64,000 nucleotides of DNA from contig CAKOGP040001736.1 in NCBI GenBank assembly GCA_933822405.4, forward strand, positions 353,829 through 417,828, written 5' to 3'. Below are positions 61,201-64,000 of this stretch, one piece after another; the stretch's first letter is position 1; each line of letters begins with the position of its first letter. The translations under genes and the position numbers were made by a program. The notes beneath the pieces were generated by a model that saw only the letters and a program-made list of their open reading frames with translations, did not search any database and was not told where the DNA came from. Source of the DNA: Cylindrotheca closterium (Eukaryota > Bacillariophyta > Bacillariophyceae > Bacillariales > Bacillariaceae).

Positions 61201-61460
61201 TCCTTCTGGCGTCCGTATAATCCGAGCTGAGACATTTTGGTATCGAGCTCTTTTTCTTGACTCCCCTGGGAGGAATCGGCGTTTGAACTTGCCTCATTGC
61301 CAATCTTCGTCGTTGACGATGTGCGAATCGAAGTTGTGTCGTTGCCAGCAGAACTGAAGCTTGGTCTGCTCTCGTTGGCTTTCTTGGTTGTGGTTGCACT
61401 GGGAGATCCACTTCCTTGGACCGAGAAGGAAGCAGAACTATTAGCATCCAGTCCACCCAT
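58215..61460 (-). CDS. STAND P-loop NTPase, intronless copy on the minus strand
   Basis: A single 1081-residue frame closely similar to 9781-13041. The start MGGLDANSSASFS aligns with the other copies. Walker A GLSGTGKTA lies at residues 111-119. Walker B LVMVLDDIQWAD, the WIHDKVQEAA motif and the SERYGEYLLGIGD / FYSRWGSDLKVES ending are all present, so the protein looks complete. It is about 45 kb from the plus-strand cluster and inverted relative to it, but shares promoter-like CCCTTATTTAG (61619-61609) and AGACGCCG with copy 3. It lies downstream of the decarboxylase on the same strand order as a duplicated block. Confidence 0.92.
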   Translation of the reverse strand: MGGLDANSSASFSVQGSGSPSATTTKKANESRPSFSSAGNDTTSIRTSSTTKIGNEASSNADSSQGSQEKELDTKMSQLGLYGRQKETRTIRKCLDDLVSTGKNKLVYISGLSGTGKTALAATVADSVVSKNGIFAMGKFDQKLRDEPYAGIAAAGRHICGEILHRKNSSEHMDFEDIRKMIMKNVGSELSTLAMILPEIEDIVGSSELLLAQEDSAGGDFGANKERLNNAIRTFFRTVATFFKPLVMVLDDIQWADLTSINLMQVLMTDESSSNFMLIALYRSNEVDQTHVVSKMIETLDEKQKEYDFDTTKIEVGDLKMQQVDEILVDLLHLPSYRTSDLSEIIHRRTGGNAFFVLNFIDMLKNQHLVVYSNVEKCWVWDETEIELETIATDNVVDILKQRMKNLPKRMREVLQLAACLGASFQESVLSRVVTDYFASQQDAPKSGQLSKWLTKAVEAGFVKMDNVGYRWIHDKVQEAALSIASGTDLTKMRFQVGKILLRRLSRQEMDQALFVVVNLLNVGIGTEVSSSASAVTFAELNLRAAQRAMRLSGFEIAASYSDIAIGLLPGGHWQSQYKLSLKLYTLATQAHGVLDNVETMQSLYDEVLGQPGIPLKDRLPLYYAMLESLSGRDLQAGKELGYEVLEQLDHPLMKPGGKQSIFKRFNIVRDYDRNLNPETASTLPVMTDANALSAMKILSTLLVLTYMTNKAELPTVTSKMASLVNTFGVCDEAGNAYVFRGTYATDLRVIDAHGKFAKGIMDRSKDRYSKAASRMYVLCMMSHTRDIRWVLKGYEENYHYSLQVGDIQAALYSNMLLLYYALVSGHSLKSTAAEARNRIRSLQRRNRGWQVGLMTILWQGVLNMQGQSEDPFVLKGEAMDETAMPPASPDTVDGALRLGIKAIIFAFCGNHQANADEHMDQIQAASIQNAGNSIGFWFEIYTAISCLHCARSASGRQCQKYKRFGKHISKKVKRWIAQGCANVKQLDLLLDAELAVLAGNDKKAGQLYKKSIKTAEHMPRVNDAGLASERYGEYLLGIGDTEGAREALSKALEFYSRWGSDLKVESIRSKHEELLRPLDI

Positions 61461-62384
61461 TTCGCCTGCAAATAAATCTGTGATTTTCTGATTTTTGTGA
61501 CATCAAGAAGTGGAACAACCGATGAAATGGCTTCGGTGGGACCCCCTGAAGGTGTGTTCTTAATTTCGGAGCGGCGTCTTAGTCCCAACACCTTGTCATT
61601 CTTTTTCTCTAAATAAGGGCATCGTCATAGTTTCCCTGCCTTTGAGTGGCATTGGTAGATAGTACCAGTACACTTGTACCCGTACCAGCAGTTTCCGCTT
61701 GTTTATTTGAACCGTCTGGAACAAAAGCCCTCGTGCAGGTATGCTTTATCAGGTTTTTTACACGATTGGATTCTGCCACCATGAAACTCTTTGCCAGGAG
61801 GGCTAAATGGACCTGCTTCCTTTTTGTCACCAGTCTTGGGCCAATTCCATGTACATATTATATATAAAAATCGACTTCCTTGGACTATGAGCAGAATTAT
61901 TCTATATTTCCTATGCGTGATTTCCTCATTTGGGAAACGCTCGGTGTAACAAGTTTTCACCGGATAGACTTTTCGTCCCTCCTCTATTTTAGAAAAGCTT
62001 CTGATCTGATTATTGGTTTTTCTCTTTTAATTACACCAAATAAAAAGGCTCTTCATCTTTTCATTGGTGTGCGTATCGATTTTCCGAAGCGAAGTCAGCA
62101 CAAAATTAAGAAAGCGGGAATAAACTGCAATGGGGCATCCAGTCTTGGTGCTCATACCGTTGTCGGCTGTGCGCATGCTTGATATCTACAGTAGATGAGT
62201 CTGGAAATGACGAGAAAGCAGACACCAACGTGCCGTGAAGGTTGGAGGAAAAAGAATAAAGTATAAACCCTCTGCTTTCTGTGATTCAAAAGCATCGCAA
62301 CTACGAATGCAAATAATATTAGCTAAACTGTGGACACCCGAACACCAAATACCAACCTATTTCATTCTCACATGTTCACACACA
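61461..62384. other. Intergenic upstream of STAND copy 4
   Basis: CCCTTATTTAG and AGACGCCG (minus strand, about 120-160 bp before the start) recur upstream of copy 3. No gene seen. Confidence 0.5.
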
Positions 62385-62920
62385 ATAGTGACTTTGTGCC
62401 TCAGTAAAAGCAACGGGCTTATCATTGACATGGAGAAAACGTTCGTGACGGGCCAAGAGTAGTGCCATTGTATTGCTCATACTATACCACCAGGATTCAG
62501 GGTTTCATCAATATTCTCTTTTTTAGGCCAAGTTCCAATGACTTGGATACATTCCACATCCATGACCGAGACGACCAGTGACACCTGATATACATGGGCA
62601 AGGACAAGTTCCGCAACTTGACCGATTACGTCGGATCCAAAATAGAGCAGACTAATGGATACATAGTCTTCAGAGACTGCCTAAAGGTTGTCTTGATATC
62701 TTTCAGTCGTCATTCTTTATTCCAACAGAAGCATATTGTTGACTGACGGGACGAACCCGAGAGGTGAGTTCCAGAGGCGTCAAGAGCTCTAATTTTGTTG
62801 CGGGCTTTCACACTCATTATAGTATTGGAGAATCATATCCGTATATCGAAATCATCTTTTTTCTCTTGAATTTCCTCTGATCTCAGGTCGGATGAAGATT
62901 CTGAAGAGAATTCATGAGGT
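62385..62920 (-). pseudogene. Decayed N-terminal fragment of the decarboxylase
   Basis: Matches 56665-57262 of the intact decarboxylase (for example the GTGACGGGCCAA, ATTCCAC.TCCATGACCGAGACGACC and GGTGAGTTCCA.AGGCGTCAAGA blocks) but with many small deletions and no open frame. The C-terminal half, including the PLP lysine region, is absent. It is the left part of a duplicated block whose right part is the STAND copy at 63610. Confidence 0.85.
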
Positions 62921-63609
62921 TATGATGACGCTGCGGACCGGATCATGGAATGCATAATGGTCGTATCATGATGCATGATCATGAACGAAAGATGGATTTG
63001 GAGGCAAGAAAGACGGTTACGTTAGCACAAGAAGGAGATAAGAATCAACAACTCGGTTGAATCTCGGTCTGAATAAATCTGATAGCAGAGCTGAATGAAT
63101 GAGTCTCAAGCAAACAGATTATTGACGAAGGTGCGATCCAATCAAAAATTTGTTTCCACAGACCAATCAATGCATCGCCGACTGCACGTCAATCTCGCCC
63201 CTGCCCATCTTGATCCGGTGTAGTGATCAGGGCTCATTGGTTTTCTTGGCGTCTGAAATGACCACTGAAACGACTCAAATACTGAATCGATTTGGCATAT
63301 AGCCATCATCTTCTTGCGGGTTCGATACCATATATGGTTTCAGAAGAAATCATAATTCTATCGGCTCGCTGCTTTTCGGTGGGTCCGCATGGTCGTCATG
63401 GAAGAAAAAAATTACTCAATAATATACCAGTTCCTTATTCTAAGGAACCTTATAATAAGGATAGAGTCGTATGAACTGAACGATATGGCATGTTATAGTA
63501 GTAGGATCCAAGTAAGTCATAATCATACACAGTCTTCTACTTTTATATGTACAATCTCAACAGACGCATCCGATTCACAGTAAAGGATTAACTCCTAGCT
63601 TCTTTGAAA
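62921..63609. other. Duplicated intergenic block
   Basis: Counterpart of 57640-58214, with scattered indels. No gene seen. Confidence 0.7.
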
Positions 63610-64000
63610 CTATATATTCAATGGCCGTAGCAATTCTTCGTGCTTCGAGCGGATGGACTCGACCTTCAAATCTGATCCCCAACGCGAATAGAACTCGAGT
63701 GCGTGCGATAAAGCGTCTCGGGCCCCTTCCGTATCGCCTATTCCCAGCAAGTACTCTCCATATCGTTCAGATGCCAGTCCAGCATCGCTCACTCGCGGCA
63801 TATGTTCGGCGGTCTTGATGGATTTCTTGTACAATTGACCAGCTTTCTTGTCGTTGCCAGCCAACACGGCAAACTCTGCGTCCAAAAGGAGGTCAAGCTG
63901 TTTTACGTTCGCACAACCTTGGGCAATCCATCTCTTCACCTTCTTGCTGATGTGTTTTCCGAATCGTTTGTACTTTTGACATTGACGCCCAGAAGCAGAA
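63610..64000 (-). CDS. STAND P-loop NTPase, C-terminal end only, cut by window edge
   Basis: The frame is open to the right edge of the window and continues beyond it. The visible 130 codons are nearly identical to the C-terminus of 58215-61460 (WIAQGCANVKQLDLLLDAE, TAEHMPRV, SERYGEYLLGIGDTEGA, FYSRWGSDLKVES, LLRPLNI). It is the fifth member in the window. Whether the ATPase half is intact cannot be seen. Confidence 0.85.
   Translation of the reverse strand, partial: SASGRQCQKYKRFGKHISKKVKRWIAQGCANVKQLDLLLDAEFAVLAGNDKKAGQLYKKSIKTAEHMPRVSDAGLASERYGEYLLGIGDTEGARDALSHALEFYSRWGSDLKVESIRSKHEELLRPLNI

Noticed and set aside
1..64000. CRISPR array, bacterial operon or prophage
   Set aside because: Repeats lack spacers of CRISPR type, genes have spliceosomal introns, and no phage or bacterial genes were seen.

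Overview
The window looks like nuclear DNA of a diatom, probably a raphid pennate species (inference). Supporting signs are short GT-AG introns (45-164 nt), a type II LRR membrane protein with CxCC cysteine clusters, CCPT/LxCC cysteine modules, highly disordered Lys/Ser-rich proteins, a selenoprotein with an in-frame TGA, and many tandem gene duplicates. No bacterial features, rRNA genes or convincing tRNA genes were seen. One 10-N assembly gap lies at 28591-28600.

Layout. 0.2-0.65 kb: two 20-bp palindromic repeat arrays. 0.8-4.1 kb: three minus-strand copies of a small TPR-like gene (truncated, frameshifted, intact). 5.7-16.6 kb: three tandem plus-strand STAND P-loop NTPases; the first has three introns, the next two are intronless, and the third has lost 218 codons in frame. 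17.8-20.0 kb: two paralogs sharing a DPCCG motif. 20.9-24.3 kb: a large LRR membrane protein. 25.1-27.3 kb: a disordered Lys/Ser/Glu-rich protein. 28-35.5 kb: three small basic proteins of one family, a multi-pass membrane protein with one intron, a miniature LTR element (TRIM-like) and a member of an RGLE-motif family. 35.7-37.4 kb: a six-exon secreted cysteine-module protein. 38.9-43.2 kb and 49.9-55.7 kb: four disordered proteins linked by DPF motifs. 43.5-45.1 kb: a PC-esterase pseudogene. 46.0-46.5 kb: a two-exon selenoprotein M homologue whose Sec codon hides it from ordinary ORF calling. 47.0-48.9 kb: two cysteine-rich surface protein paralogs. 55.7-57.4 kb: a group II PLP decarboxylase. 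58.2-61.5 kb: a fourth STAND NTPase. 62.4-64.0 kb: a second, decayed copy of the decarboxylase/STAND block, running off the window.

How the genes relate. The dominant theme is local duplication followed by divergence: STAND NTPases (five copies), TPR-like genes (three), DPCCG genes (two), small basic genes (three), DPF genes (four plus a 5' ghost), cysteine-rich surface genes (two) and decarboxylase (two). The STAND proteins combine an AAA_16-type nucleotide switch with a helical-repeat C-terminus, the architecture of NLR/MalT-type sensors. With the neighbouring TPR-like genes and the LRR protein the region resembles an expanding sensor locus, but that role is inference. The best hidden gene is the selenoprotein; the best undescribed mobile element is the TRIM.
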